Below, in pieces: positions 1-10,077 of a stretch of DNA of 64,000 bases (positions are counted from its first letter, which is position 1; every line of letters starts with the position of its first letter). The stretch covers positions 36,580 to 100,579 of the forward strand of contig NZ_JABBOU010000014.1 in the NCBI RefSeq assembly GCF_018853465.1, read 5' to 3'. The notes under the pieces are model-generated. The model was not told where the DNA came from. It did no database searches and saw only the letters and a list, made by a program, of their open reading frames with translations. The position numbers were made by a program, and so were the translations under genes. This DNA is from Acidithiobacillus montserratensis (lineage in GTDB: Bacteria > Pseudomonadota > Gammaproteobacteria > Acidithiobacillales > Acidithiobacillaceae).

Positions 1-2007
<2,007 letters not shown>

Positions 2008-2112
2008 TTTTCTCTCCTTGCAACAGTAACCCCGGCGAGGGGCTGATTTCAGACTAGCAGCAGCATCGTGCAGGCTCAAGGTGAAGCACGCTGGTAATGC
2101 GATGAATCCCCA

Positions 2113-2994
2113 TCAGGATGACAGCCCTGCATCCTGAGCCGCCAGTATGCCAATAGCTGACCAGTCGCGGGAGGCGCCACCCTCAGCAGCAAGGCGAATG
2201 AAGCGATCGTGCAGCAGACTTGCCAGAGGCAGGGGGACGTTCAACTCTTCTGCAGCCGCCTGCACCAAACGCATATCCTTTTGCCCCAGAGGCGCGGCAA
2301 AGCCGGGCGGCGTAAATTTCCGGTCGGCGATGAGTCCCCCATAATTTTTATAGAGAGGTACATTGAAGAGGCTGGAGGTCAGCAGTTCCAGATAGGCATG
2401 ACGATCCACGCCGCCTTTTTCCACCAGTGCCATGGCCTCACCCAGAGATTCAATGACAGCGGCAATCAGAAAGTTTCCACTGAGTTTGACCAGATTGGCT
2501 TTTTCTGGTGTCTCGGCCACCACGAAACTGTGTTGGCCAATTTGATCAAAAAGCGGCTGCAGACGATCAATGGTTGCTGGTTTGCCGGCCAGTGCCAGAT
2601 AGAGTTTGCCCGACGCCGCCGCATCGGGTCTGCCGAAAACCGGCGCGGCCACATATTCCTGTCCGGCCCGGGTATGGGCCTCGGCCAGTTGCGCTGAAAG
2701 GGCGACACTGATGGTGCTGCAGGAAACATGCACGGCGCCGGGCCGCATCTGTGCCAGCAAGCCGTCTTCTTCCATCACCAGCGCATTCACAGCGAGATCA
2801 TCGGCAAGCATGGTGAAGATCACGTCGGCATCGGCAAAATCGCCTAGAGACTGGGCAGCCTTTGCTCCCAGGTCAATCAGGTCCTGCATTTTTTCCGGGG
2901 AACGGTTGAATACGGTGAGAGACTGGCCGGAAGCCTGCAGCCGGGCCGCCATACCTGAACCCATCTGCCCTAATCCTATGAAGCCAATTTTCAT
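2113..2994 (-). CDS. NAD(P)-dependent 3-hydroxyisobutyrate dehydrogenase-family oxidoreductase
   Basis: A protein of 293 residues. It begins with the Rossmann motif GFIGLGQMGSGMA and has the second-domain segment GNFLIAAVIESLGEAMAL, with the catalytic-type Lys in KLSGNF, as in beta-hydroxyacid dehydrogenases (3-hydroxyisobutyrate, tartronate semialdehyde, glyoxylate/succinic semialdehyde reductases). It reduces or oxidises a small beta-hydroxyacid or aldehyde; the exact substrate cannot be read from the sequence. The start at 2994 follows AAGGAG. It is a single gene, divergent from the cold-shock gene, and its promoter carries a candidate operator (3022-3070) shared with the SDR gene at 17982-18716. 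Confidence 0.85.
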   Translation of the reverse strand: MKIGFIGLGQMGSGMAARLQASGQSLTVFNRSPEKMQDLIDLGAKAAQSLGDFADADVIFTMLADDLAVNALVMEEDGLLAQMRPGAVHVSCSTISVALSAQLAEAHTRAGQEYVAAPVFGRPDAAASGKLYLALAGKPATIDRLQPLFDQIGQHSFVVAETPEKANLVKLSGNFLIAAVIESLGEAMALVEKGGVDRHAYLELLTSSLFNVPLYKNYGGLIADRKFTPPGFAAPLGQKDMRLVQAAAEELNVPLPLASLLHDRFIRLAAEGGASRDWSAIGILAAQDAGLSS

Positions 2995-3021
2995 GAACTA
3001 CTCCTTGTCAGGGATCATTAC

Positions 3022-3070
3022 ATACCGGACGGTTGGTTCTAACCTTAGTCAGAAATCGGTTTTCCGTCAA
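3022..3070 (-). promoter_or_regulatory. Promoter with downstream candidate operator for the 2113-2994 oxidoreductase
   Basis: On the minus strand TTGACG (3070-3065), a 17-base spacer and TAAGGT (3047-3042) form a sigma-70-like promoter. Just downstream, around the expected transcription start, lies ACCAACCGTCCGGT, an imperfect palindrome like TetR-family operators. The same arrangement occurs at 18784-18832, with 24 of 30 bases identical over 3022-3051 and 18784-18813. Operator function is inferred from this conservation; no regulator gene is recognised nearby. Confidence 0.55.
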
Positions 3071-3092
3071 GAAAGCCGGATTTGCTGCAAAA

Positions 3093-3121
3093 TTGTCGTA
3101 GAAATACCTTGCATGTATAAA
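3093..3121 (+). promoter_or_regulatory. Candidate promoter of the cold-shock gene
   Basis: TTGTCG (3093-3098), a 17-base spacer and TATAAA (3116-3121) face the cold-shock gene. This predicts a 5' leader of about 57 bases, in line with the structured leaders of csp mRNAs. It lies back to back with the promoter of the divergent oxidoreductase. Confidence 0.5.
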
Positions 3122-3184
3122 GAATAGTCCCTATGCTCAGCACTGGACACGTGGTCCGAATTTACGCAATAGGAAGTGCATCAA

Positions 3185-3388
3185 ATGGCAACAGGTACAG
3201 TAAAGTGGTTCAACGATAGTAAAGGTTTCGGTTTCATCACTCCTGAAGACGGTAAGGAAGATGTATTCGTCCATCATTCCGCCATTCAGGGCAGCGGCTT
3301 CAAGACCCTGGCAGAAGGCGCACGTGTATCGTTCAACAGTGTTCGCGGCCCCAAAGGCATGCAGGCTGAGGACGTGCGCGAGATCTAA
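3185..3388 (+). CDS. Cold-shock protein, CspA family
   Basis: A 67-residue single cold-shock domain, the normal length. It has the RNA-binding motifs KGFGFI (RNP1) and VFVHHS (RNP2), and the family start [10 protein letters not shown]. It is an RNA chaperone or antiterminator that binds single-stranded nucleic acid in the cytoplasm; which Csp paralogue it is cannot be told. The ATG at 3185 is chosen over an in-frame GTG at 3176 because AGGAAG lies eight bases before it. A strong terminator follows, so it is probably monocistronic. Confidence 0.95.
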   Translation: MATGTVKWFNDSKGFGFITPEDGKEDVFVHHSAIQGSGFKTLAEGARVSFNSVRGPKGMQAEDVREI

Positions 3389-3414
3389 TCCCTAGCGGAT
3401 GATCATCGCCCAGG

Positions 3415-3438
3415 GCGCCGCTATTGCGGCGCTTTTTT
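3415..3438 (+). terminator. Rho-independent terminator of the cold-shock gene
   Basis: GCGCCGC (3415-3421), loop TATT, GCGGCGC (3426-3432), then six T. The stem is a perfect seven base pairs. There is no T-run on the other strand, so it does not serve the convergent pel operon. Confidence 0.92.
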
Positions 3439-3475
3439 ATGGTGCAGGATGTGGTCAGGTTTTAGATATTCCTTT

Positions 3476-4402
3476 TTAGCTTTGCAACAGGTTCTGAAGC
3501 CCTTCGGGTAAACCCCACAAGGGTTGGCACAGATGCTTACGCATGCGTTCACTATCTGCGAGTGAACGCTGAATATCCCCCTCAATCCGAGGGATCCATT
3601 GGATATTCTCCGATACACCCGAAAGTTGATGAATAATTCTAGCCAGGGCATGAATGGTTGTAGCTTCACCTCGGGCAATGTTCACTGTCCCTTGCAGATT
3701 ACCGACGAGTGCAGCGACATTGGCTCGAGCCACATCCAAAACATGTATAAAGTCTCTTTCCTGACTGCCATCTCCCCGAATGGTGAGGGCTTTGTGGGCA
3801 AGTGCCTGGTTGACGAAACGTGAAATTACCCCGCTATAGGGGGATTGGGGATCCTGGCGTGGGCCATACACATTAAAATAGCGCATTCCTAAATGAGAGA
3901 GTCGATGCATGCGGCCATAGAGATCCGCGTAAAGCTCGTTACTATATTTCTCCAAGCCATAAGGGGAAATAGGCATTACCTGAGCACTTTCTTGCAGAGG
4001 AAGCTTATCAGGATTTCCATAAACGGCCGCAGAAGAGGCATAAACCAGGCGTGCGTTACGCTTCCTCGCTTCTTCCAACACCCCAACAAATCCAAGAATA
4101 TTTTGCTGACAAGAAAAAACAGGATTCTCCAGGCTCTGAATGACCGAAACCTGTGCAGCCAGATGTAAAATATGCGTAACGCCTGTACAAGATTGACTGA
4201 GGAGCATTTGATCGGTCATATCACCAAAGATAAACTCCAAGCGATCATGCTGTGCAGGCAAGTTCTCGCGTTTACCTGTAGAGAGATTGTCCAGCACACG
4301 GACGTAGTAGCCTTCGGAAAGTAAAAGCTCGACCGTGTGAGAACCGATGAACCCGGCCCCACCCACCACCAAGATTGTTGCAGAATGATGATTTGACTGC
4401 AT
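3476..4402 (-). CDS. wcaG: NAD-dependent sugar epimerase/dehydratase (WcaG/GalE type), last gene of the pel operon
   Basis: A protein of 308 residues of the extended SDR family. The NAD site GGAGFIGSH is near residue 14 and the catalytic pair is in SPYGLEKYSNELY (Tyr-x3-Lys). Family members interconvert UDP-sugars, for example UDP-GlcNAc/UDP-GalNAc. Because Pel is rich in partly deacetylated GalNAc, the likely job is to supply a UDP-hexosamine for PelF; this is inferred from context. It starts 20 bases after pelG. A wcaG gene at the end of the pel operon is, to my knowledge, described in Acidithiobacillus. No clear terminator follows it. Confidence 0.85.
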   Translation of the reverse strand: MQSNHHSATILVVGGAGFIGSHTVELLLSEGYYVRVLDNLSTGKRENLPAQHDRLEFIFGDMTDQMLLSQSCTGVTHILHLAAQVSVIQSLENPVFSCQQNILGFVGVLEEARKRNARLVYASSAAVYGNPDKLPLQESAQVMPISPYGLEKYSNELYADLYGRMHRLSHLGMRYFNVYGPRQDPQSPYSGVISRFVNQALAHKALTIRGDGSQERDFIHVLDVARANVAALVGNLQGTVNIARGEATTIHALARIIHQLSGVSENIQWIPRIEGDIQRSLADSERMRKHLCQPLWGLPEGLQNLLQS

Positions 4403-4422
4403 GAGTATTAAACGCTCCCTAT

Positions 4423-5799
4423 TTATTGAGTTTTAATAAAAGTGATAAAATCTATATCCTGCAAATCCTTCTTTAACAAAAACAGCCCGACTATGTCGGT
4501 GATAAAAAGGGAAAACATAAACCCCATGCCATAAAAAAATGGACCACCTTGAAGGCTGAGCCAGGTAAACGCGGTGTTGCCTGAAAAAAATATAAATGTT
4601 AAAAAAATGCTGCGGCGGCGTAAGTCCATGTAGAAATAGACGTTGAGAATGCTCATAAACAGTAACTGTAGGCTAACACCGATAACATCAAACTGAAAAA
4701 TTCTCGCGTAACTGATTGGATAACCGAGAATATGAAGTATCTGCGGGGTGAAGGCTATAGCAAAAATGACTGTTAAACCCTGTATTTTGGCAATATCCCA
4801 CAAACCAGTCCGCGTTGCGTTAATCATTCCTTGCTTGGCAACAATTAATTCAGCATAGCTTCCACCCTCAATTATTACCTGATTATAGGCATTGTAAGAT
4901 TCAACAAAATCTGTTTCTAGACGGAAAAGAAATATAGCCAGGCCTGGCACAATAAGTAAGTAACTCAGAAAAATAGGGACATCGTATATAGGCGAGGCGC
5001 GTAGCGGCCCTATGACCAATCCGCTGGTATCTGGTGTGAACCAGAATAAAAGTTTATCTACCCAAACAGCAGCGTTAAAAAAAAGCCCTACCAAAGTGAG
5101 GGACCAAAAGATTTTCCCACCTTTAAGGACGCTATCAGGATAGTGTAAAATACCTGGAAATTGACGAATGACCATTGCGCCAAGGCTGGCCAGTAATACT
5201 CCCTGACCAATATCAAAAGCCAATAAGTAACCATAAAGATCCCAGATGGTTCCGAGATAGATTCCCGAAAAAACTATAATGGAATAGGCAATTAGATACC
5301 AGGTAACTAGTGCTTTATAGTCTTTTAAGCTAGTCCCCATGATAGTTAATATCCAGACACCACACAACTCTACAAAACCTGTACCCATTAGAAACTGGTA
5401 GAGAATAGTAGTTTTGGAGAAAAACCAGTATGCCAAAGCCCAGGCAACAATGCTTCCTAGAGTGCAAACTCCGGCAAGCATTAACATGATAATTGATATG
5501 ACTTTGCGTTTTTCCTGTGCGAACAACAAGTCTGCGATATAGCGCGTAAATAGCAATTGGACAGGTCCCGTCAATATCAACGACGACATAATGAGATACG
5601 TGACAGAAACCTGAAATTCAATGACTACAGAGTTGTGCGCATTTTCATCTACAGCGAGGAAGCCCAGGAGCAGAATGCCGAAAATGGACAGTAACCAGGG
5701 ACCCGAAGAAACAAGTCCAGCAAAGCTGTAGGCTTGAAGTAGGGAAAAGTATGTTCTCTTTTTAAGAATTCTGCGTAACTCGAATCCGATGCCAGCCAT
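4423..5799 (-). CDS. pelG: Pel polysaccharide inner-membrane transporter PelG
   Basis: A protein of 458 residues, about the length of Pseudomonas PelG. It is hydrophobic throughout with around twelve membrane segments. It starts MAGIGFELRRILKKRTY, the N-terminus typical of PelG of the MOP flippase superfamily. PelG with PelD, PelE and PelF forms the inner-membrane synthase-export complex that polymerises and passes Pel to the periplasm. The gene begins two bases after pelF ends, so the two are probably translationally coupled. Base composition is clearly AT-rich compared with the his and lpt genes. Confidence 0.93.
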   Translation of the reverse strand: MAGIGFELRRILKKRTYFSLLQAYSFAGLVSSGPWLLSIFGILLLGFLAVDENAHNSVVIEFQVSVTYLIMSSLILTGPVQLLFTRYIADLLFAQEKRKVISIIMLMLAGVCTLGSIVAWALAYWFFSKTTILYQFLMGTGFVELCGVWILTIMGTSLKDYKALVTWYLIAYSIIVFSGIYLGTIWDLYGYLLAFDIGQGVLLASLGAMVIRQFPGILHYPDSVLKGGKIFWSLTLVGLFFNAAVWVDKLLFWFTPDTSGLVIGPLRASPIYDVPIFLSYLLIVPGLAIFLFRLETDFVESYNAYNQVIIEGGSYAELIVAKQGMINATRTGLWDIAKIQGLTVIFAIAFTPQILHILGYPISYARIFQFDVIGVSLQLLFMSILNVYFYMDLRRRSIFLTFIFFSGNTAFTWLSLQGGPFFYGMGFMFSLFITDIVGLFLLKKDLQDIDFITFIKTQ

Positions 5800-5801
5800 G
5801 T

Positions 5802-7298
5802 CTAGTTTGTCATCCCCGCTTGATAAATCTTGCGATAGCTGGCGAACATGTCTTCCTCTCGGTAGTTACGCTCAACTCTTTGTATGCCATTTTTACTGCA
5901 GCGCAGCCATACCTCTTCGTCATTCAAGAAAATAGAGATGGCCCGTGCCATGGCCCCGGGGTTGGCAATGGGGACTATTTCCCCTGCAGGGGCTTTCACG
6001 GAGTCTTTCGTACTACCATATATGAGTTCGCGGCAAGAACCGACATCCGTGGCGACAACAGGAACTCCAGCAGCAAAGCTTTCGAGTACGGAAAGGGGTA
6101 ACCCTTCGCTGATAGAACTTAGTACTGTTAGCCGTACCTGACTGAGAACATCCTGGACGGGTGCAAAACCTAGAAATTTGACCTGTAGCTTTAATCCCAG
6201 ATGTTCTACTAATAGTTGGCACTCTTGATAGTAATCCTCATCTTCCTCGGTCGGACCAGCTATCCAGAATTCAGGAGAGTTCTGCTCTGTTTGTTGCAGT
6301 ATTTTGGCTGCACGAATAAAAGTTTTAATATCTTTGATGGGAACAACACGACCAATTAGTGCGACAATGTATCTTCTTTCAGCCAAAGGCGTCCGAGACA
6401 TTAAAAAATTTTCAACTGGAATACCGTTGGGAATTGTATTTATTTTTTGAGGATCTGCTCCATCAGCAATCTGAAGTTCTAAAACCCCGGAATAGAGGTT
6501 GATAATATGTTGCGCTTGCTGATATGTCAGGCGACCGATGAATTCAAAAAACCGAATCCACAATTGCCGCAGATAATGAATTCTACCAGTTTGACTGAGG
6601 AACTCGTCGTCTTCATGAATCCATCGCGCCAACATCAGATCAATGCGTCTTTCCTTGGTATAAATTCCATGTTCTGAAATAATTAATGGGGATTTTCCAG
6701 TATTACTCAATAAAGCTCCTAGGTATCCAGCGTAACCGGTAGATGGGCAATGTATGATACGTGCTTTCGGGGCTTTATTCAGTGCCGTTTGTAAAAACCA
6801 TAAAGGCGCGTGCATGCCGCGTACAGTCCAAAAATAATCAACAAAAGATGGTTGGTCTGGAATTTCAGAATAGCACTCTATAGTATAGTCCCACACGTGC
6901 CGGTTTTCAAAAAAACCTTTTTCACTAATTCCAAAGTTGTCAGCGTAATGGCTGATGTCAACAGTAATAGAAGATTTTGCAAGGCAGTCTTTCATTTTAT
7001 GATGGGCTTCTCTGACTGCATTTATCTCTTTTTCTTCGATTTTTTTATTTGAATGCGTTGTTTTTTTGTTGTCGTATAGAAAATATTCTGCATAATATTT
7101 CACATTATCAGGTAAAGGGTAAGGCTTTGCTAGATAATCCTCACGCATACTTCCCAAAAATATGATACCAAAATGATATTCAGGAAATCCGATTATCAGG
7201 CGATTTACCCATGAAGACACTCCGCCACGGACATATGGAAAGGTTCCTTCGAGGATGAGAAGGATATCGACGGATTCAGATTGTGGTGTATCTATCAT
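5802..7298 (-). CDS. pelF: Pel glycosyltransferase PelF (GT4 family)
   Basis: About 498 residues. The N-terminus VDILLILEGTFPYVRGGVSS is the PelF signature (GT4-type acceptor-site loop with GG). The nucleotide-sugar half carries VALIGRVVPIKDIKTFI and the ESFAAGVPVVATDVGS stretch, with SEGLPLSVLESF providing the GT4 Glu motif. PelF is the soluble glycosyltransferase that builds Pel from UDP-GalNAc/GlcNAc. The start at 7298 is preferred over an upstream ATG at 7316 because it forms an ATGA overlap with the pelE stop and follows GGGAGA. Confidence 0.93.
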   Translation of the reverse strand: MIDTPQSESVDILLILEGTFPYVRGGVSSWVNRLIIGFPEYHFGIIFLGSMREDYLAKPYPLPDNVKYYAEYFLYDNKKTTHSNKKIEEKEINAVREAHHKMKDCLAKSSITVDISHYADNFGISEKGFFENRHVWDYTIECYSEIPDQPSFVDYFWTVRGMHAPLWFLQTALNKAPKARIIHCPSTGYAGYLGALLSNTGKSPLIISEHGIYTKERRIDLMLARWIHEDDEFLSQTGRIHYLRQLWIRFFEFIGRLTYQQAQHIINLYSGVLELQIADGADPQKINTIPNGIPVENFLMSRTPLAERRYIVALIGRVVPIKDIKTFIRAAKILQQTEQNSPEFWIAGPTEEDEDYYQECQLLVEHLGLKLQVKFLGFAPVQDVLSQVRLTVLSSISEGLPLSVLESFAAGVPVVATDVGSCRELIYGSTKDSVKAPAGEIVPIANPGAMARAISIFLNDEEVWLRCSKNGIQRVERNYREEDMFASYRKIYQAGMTN

Positions 7299-8215
7299 TT
7301 TCTGTCTCCCAACCAATAGGACATCGAAGGTCCATAACGTGGAGATAAGCGTAGTTCGGAGTGCTGCCGATATATTTCTCTAATTTTCTTTAAATCTCGT
7401 TTGTAAAAGTAGGCGGAGGCAAGATATGGGGCAATGACAGCTCCGGCAATATTAGAATTTTCAGCTGCTTTTAGACTGGTAATTGCTTCATCTATTTTAT
7501 TTACCTGCAGTAAATAAAGCCCAAAAAGCATTTTCATAGAAGCGGAGTCATGACTAATATTTAAGAATTCTGGTTCCCATTTGGAAAATGATGGCGTTGT
7601 GTCGGATGTTGTTTCATGGGCCTCAGAGTGGCTGATGCTCCAGTACAGCCAATATCTTGAGTCCTGGATGCGTTTTAAGATTTTGGGTTCGTTAACGAGT
7701 TTCATCTGTTTGTTCAGGTGAATTAGTAACTCGGTGTTTTCTTGCTCACGGCGATCAAGTGCTGCATATGCTAATAGACGAACTTCTTCTGCGTCATCGG
7801 ATAAGGCGCCACGCAATAACTGTGATTGACTGGAAAATTGTGAATCAGCTATTTGTGAAATTGCTTCAAGTCTTTGCCGGGGATTTCGAGCATGTCGGAG
7901 CCTTGCAGCAATACTTCCTGGTGCTGCTGTAGACATTGTGAGCCGCGCATCCCGCATGATTGATGGTATTTGAATTTTTTCAACATTCGGTTCATGCACC
8001 TGTCTTAAGATGCTGCGTAAAAATACCGCGTACACAAATACGACAAAGGGTCCAAAAAGTGGAATTATTGTTGCCATAATGATTATCAAAAAAGAGGAAT
8101 ACAATTTTTGCATTACTTTTTCAGATTTTGGAATAATAAATAAGCTGAATAGGATAAGCAGTAGCCAGTATAAACTGTAAATGAGAACAACGTTCTTAGT
8201 AAGTAAAGTGCTCAT
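7295..8215 (-). CDS. pelE: Pel biosynthesis protein PelE
   Basis: A protein of 306 residues. Two membrane segments lie at the N-terminus (about residues 9-28 and 40-66), followed by a cytoplasmic helical-repeat domain with HEAT/TPR character (for example LLRGALSDDAEEVRLLAYAA and MLFGLYLLQVNKIDEAITSL). This matches PelE, a scaffold in the PelDEFG inner-membrane complex. Sequence conservation of PelE is low, so the call rests on topology and on its place between pelD and pelF. It overlaps pelD and pelF by four bases each. Confidence 0.85.
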   Translation of the reverse strand: MSTLLTKNVVLIYSLYWLLLILFSLFIIPKSEKVMQKLYSSFLIIIMATIIPLFGPFVVFVYAVFLRSILRQVHEPNVEKIQIPSIMRDARLTMSTAAPGSIAARLRHARNPRQRLEAISQIADSQFSSQSQLLRGALSDDAEEVRLLAYAALDRREQENTELLIHLNKQMKLVNEPKILKRIQDSRYWLYWSISHSEAHETTSDTTPSFSKWEPEFLNISHDSASMKMLFGLYLLQVNKIDEAITSLKAAENSNIAGAVIAPYLASAYFYKRDLKKIREIYRQHSELRLSPRYGPSMSYWLGDRK

Positions 8216-9507
8216 AAAATTATTTCTTCATTAAGCAACTGCCTGATCTGGTTTTCGCAAGAATCTTTATTTATGTAAAAAATTTTATGTCCAATATAAG
8301 TTTCTTTCCATTGGCTTCCATAATGCATGGCACTTTCGTCGTGCATGCGCTGAAAGTGCCCTTCTGCGGCCATGCTTCCTGCAAAAGGTAATAATACTAT
8401 TAATTGAATCCGTTTTTGATTTTTTCTTACCCAAAGAATATCAAGTCCTCTTCGGAGTCGTTGTAAGAAATCTATAACTTTTTCTGCCGCTTTTCCTGCT
8501 TGAAAGTCATATCGCATGACCACGCCAACCTGTGGAACGCGCAGCGCCAGATTTTGTAATTGCATGAAGTCCGTTACAAACTCTGCCGAGCAATCAGGCC
8601 AGATATTTAATATCGGGGTGGCCTGACGCAGAGACTCCGAATAATTACAAAGATAGTGAAATATGACCTCTATGATTTGTAGGCTTTCCTTATTAATGGC
8701 AAAAAAAGACATGTCCTCAATGGTTAAAATATATTGCATTCCTATAGATAATGTGTGTATGTGAGCACTAATGTAAGCCCGTATTTCAACTATCTCCAGT
8801 TCAGCCAGGGTTTGGCTTTGTTCGCTATCAATTGCTTCTCGAAGAACTGGATCTTGTGGTTGCCATGGATGGGCATCGCCAAAAGCGGCTATTAACAGAG
8901 GATTGCTTTGCCCCTTTTTGAGTTCGTACAAGCTGGCAATTTGCACGCCAACGAGTTGATTTAAGAAATGTAGCACATTGCCGCCAATATCCTTATTCAA
9001 GCGACCATTATTGTCCACCAGTTGTTTTTTAATTTCGAGCAAAGCGCTGCGTATAGACATGGGTTGATACAGCAGGCTTTGTTCAAGGCGATCTTGGGAT
9101 ATCCTGGTGACAAATAAGTCATCCGATAGCTGTCGGAAGCGGGTAGCAGTAATTTCTTCCTGTAAAGCTCTTCCTGCTTCTTTTCGTGCCCAGTAGCCAG
9201 CATATTCTGAGGCAATTAAAATAACCAGGACTGTTCCGGCGAATACTTCAAGGCTGTGTATTTTTGGATAGGCATGCCAAATGAAAGTGCTAGCAAGGAC
9301 CATAATGGATAACAAGGCTGGCATCAACTCATAACGCAGTGCAATCAGTAACGGAATAATTAAAAGCCACGGAAAAGGTTGATTCAATAATAAGGGATCA
9401 TTCGGATCAATCCCCCAATTAATTATAATGCCCAGTGCGGGAAACAGAATAGCTTCAATCCATCCTGCCCCCCAGCGGGGGAGTGCCGTGATTACCTTTG
9501 CGCGCAT
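8212..9507 (-). CDS. pelD: c-di-GMP receptor PelD
   Basis: A protein of 431 residues. Four membrane segments fill the first 110 residues. A GAF-like domain follows (about 150-310), then a degenerate GGDEF domain (about 315-430) without a GGDEF active site. Near residue 350 the segment LQRLRRGLDILW contains RGLD, fitting the RxxD c-di-GMP inhibitory-site motif of PelD. In this family c-di-GMP binding switches on Pel production, so this gene is the likely post-translational control point for biofilm matrix. It starts twelve bases after pelC. Confidence 0.92.
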   Translation of the reverse strand: MRAKVITALPRWGAGWIEAILFPALGIIINWGIDPNDPLLLNQPFPWLLIIPLLIALRYELMPALLSIMVLASTFIWHAYPKIHSLEVFAGTVLVILIASEYAGYWARKEAGRALQEEITATRFRQLSDDLFVTRISQDRLEQSLLYQPMSIRSALLEIKKQLVDNNGRLNKDIGGNVLHFLNQLVGVQIASLYELKKGQSNPLLIAAFGDAHPWQPQDPVLREAIDSEQSQTLAELEIVEIRAYISAHIHTLSIGMQYILTIEDMSFFAINKESLQIIEVIFHYLCNYSESLRQATPILNIWPDCSAEFVTDFMQLQNLALRVPQVGVVMRYDFQAGKAAEKVIDFLQRLRRGLDILWVRKNQKRIQLIVLLPFAGSMAAEGHFQRMHDESAMHYGSQWKETYIGHKIFYINKDSCENQIRQLLNEEIIL

Positions 9508-9519
9508 GCTTGTGAATTC

Positions 9520-10053
9520 TTATTTGTGGAGAGCGCGGTCGATCAGGCGATGGATCAAGTCCTGTGCCAGACCGCCAGTACCGCCACGTCCCAGGGAACC
9601 ACCATGAGCGCTCCCGACCCCTGTCCAGATTACCTTGTCTTCTGGCACATTGACTACCCAAAGAGTCATGGTTACTACCGGTTCCGCATTGATTCCTGCA
9701 CGATAATTCCATTCGTCCACACTCCCTCCCAGGGCATAGTGTGTTCCATCGTTATGGGCATGACTCAGGGCCTCGGCGTACTCTTTTTTCCAGTCCCCAC
9801 CCAGCAAAGACTGGGTACGGCTGCGTACGGGCAATGACCCAACGACGTGTCGATTATCACTTTGCAGTATTCCGGCGGCAAGGGCGGCTGCTCTTTCATT
9901 GGCCAGGGGCGTTTCTGTATTGTTAGCAAAGGGCAGTATGGTCCAAGTCGCATCCTTGTTTAGAGCAACGGGCTTGGCAGATTGTACGGTCATCCCAGCG
10001 CAGCCGCTGAGCGTCAATATCAGGATGAGAATCCATAATCCTTTGGTTTTCAT
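9520..10053 (-). CDS. pelC: Pel outer-membrane lipoprotein PelC
   Basis: A protein of 177 residues, close to Pseudomonas PelC. A lipoprotein signal peptide ends in LTLSGC, so the mature protein begins with an acylated Cys at about residue 18. Family PelC forms a dodecameric ring on the periplasmic side of the outer membrane that funnels the cationic polymer into the PelB channel. The segment DEWNYRAGINAEPVVTMTLW matches the conserved core. It lies between the PelB barrel gene and pelD. Confidence 0.9.
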   Translation of the reverse strand: MKTKGLWILILILTLSGCAGMTVQSAKPVALNKDATWTILPFANNTETPLANERAAALAAGILQSDNRHVVGSLPVRSRTQSLLGGDWKKEYAEALSHAHNDGTHYALGGSVDEWNYRAGINAEPVVTMTLWVVNVPEDKVIWTGVGSAHGGSLGRGGTGGLAQDLIHRLIDRALHK

Positions 10054-10077
10054 GTTGTTCTCCCTCTACTGGCAATA

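Noticed and set aside
2030..2045. CCCC-GGCGA-GGGG hairpin after the 2113-2994 gene
   Set aside because: Short stem with no T-run in the direction of transcription.
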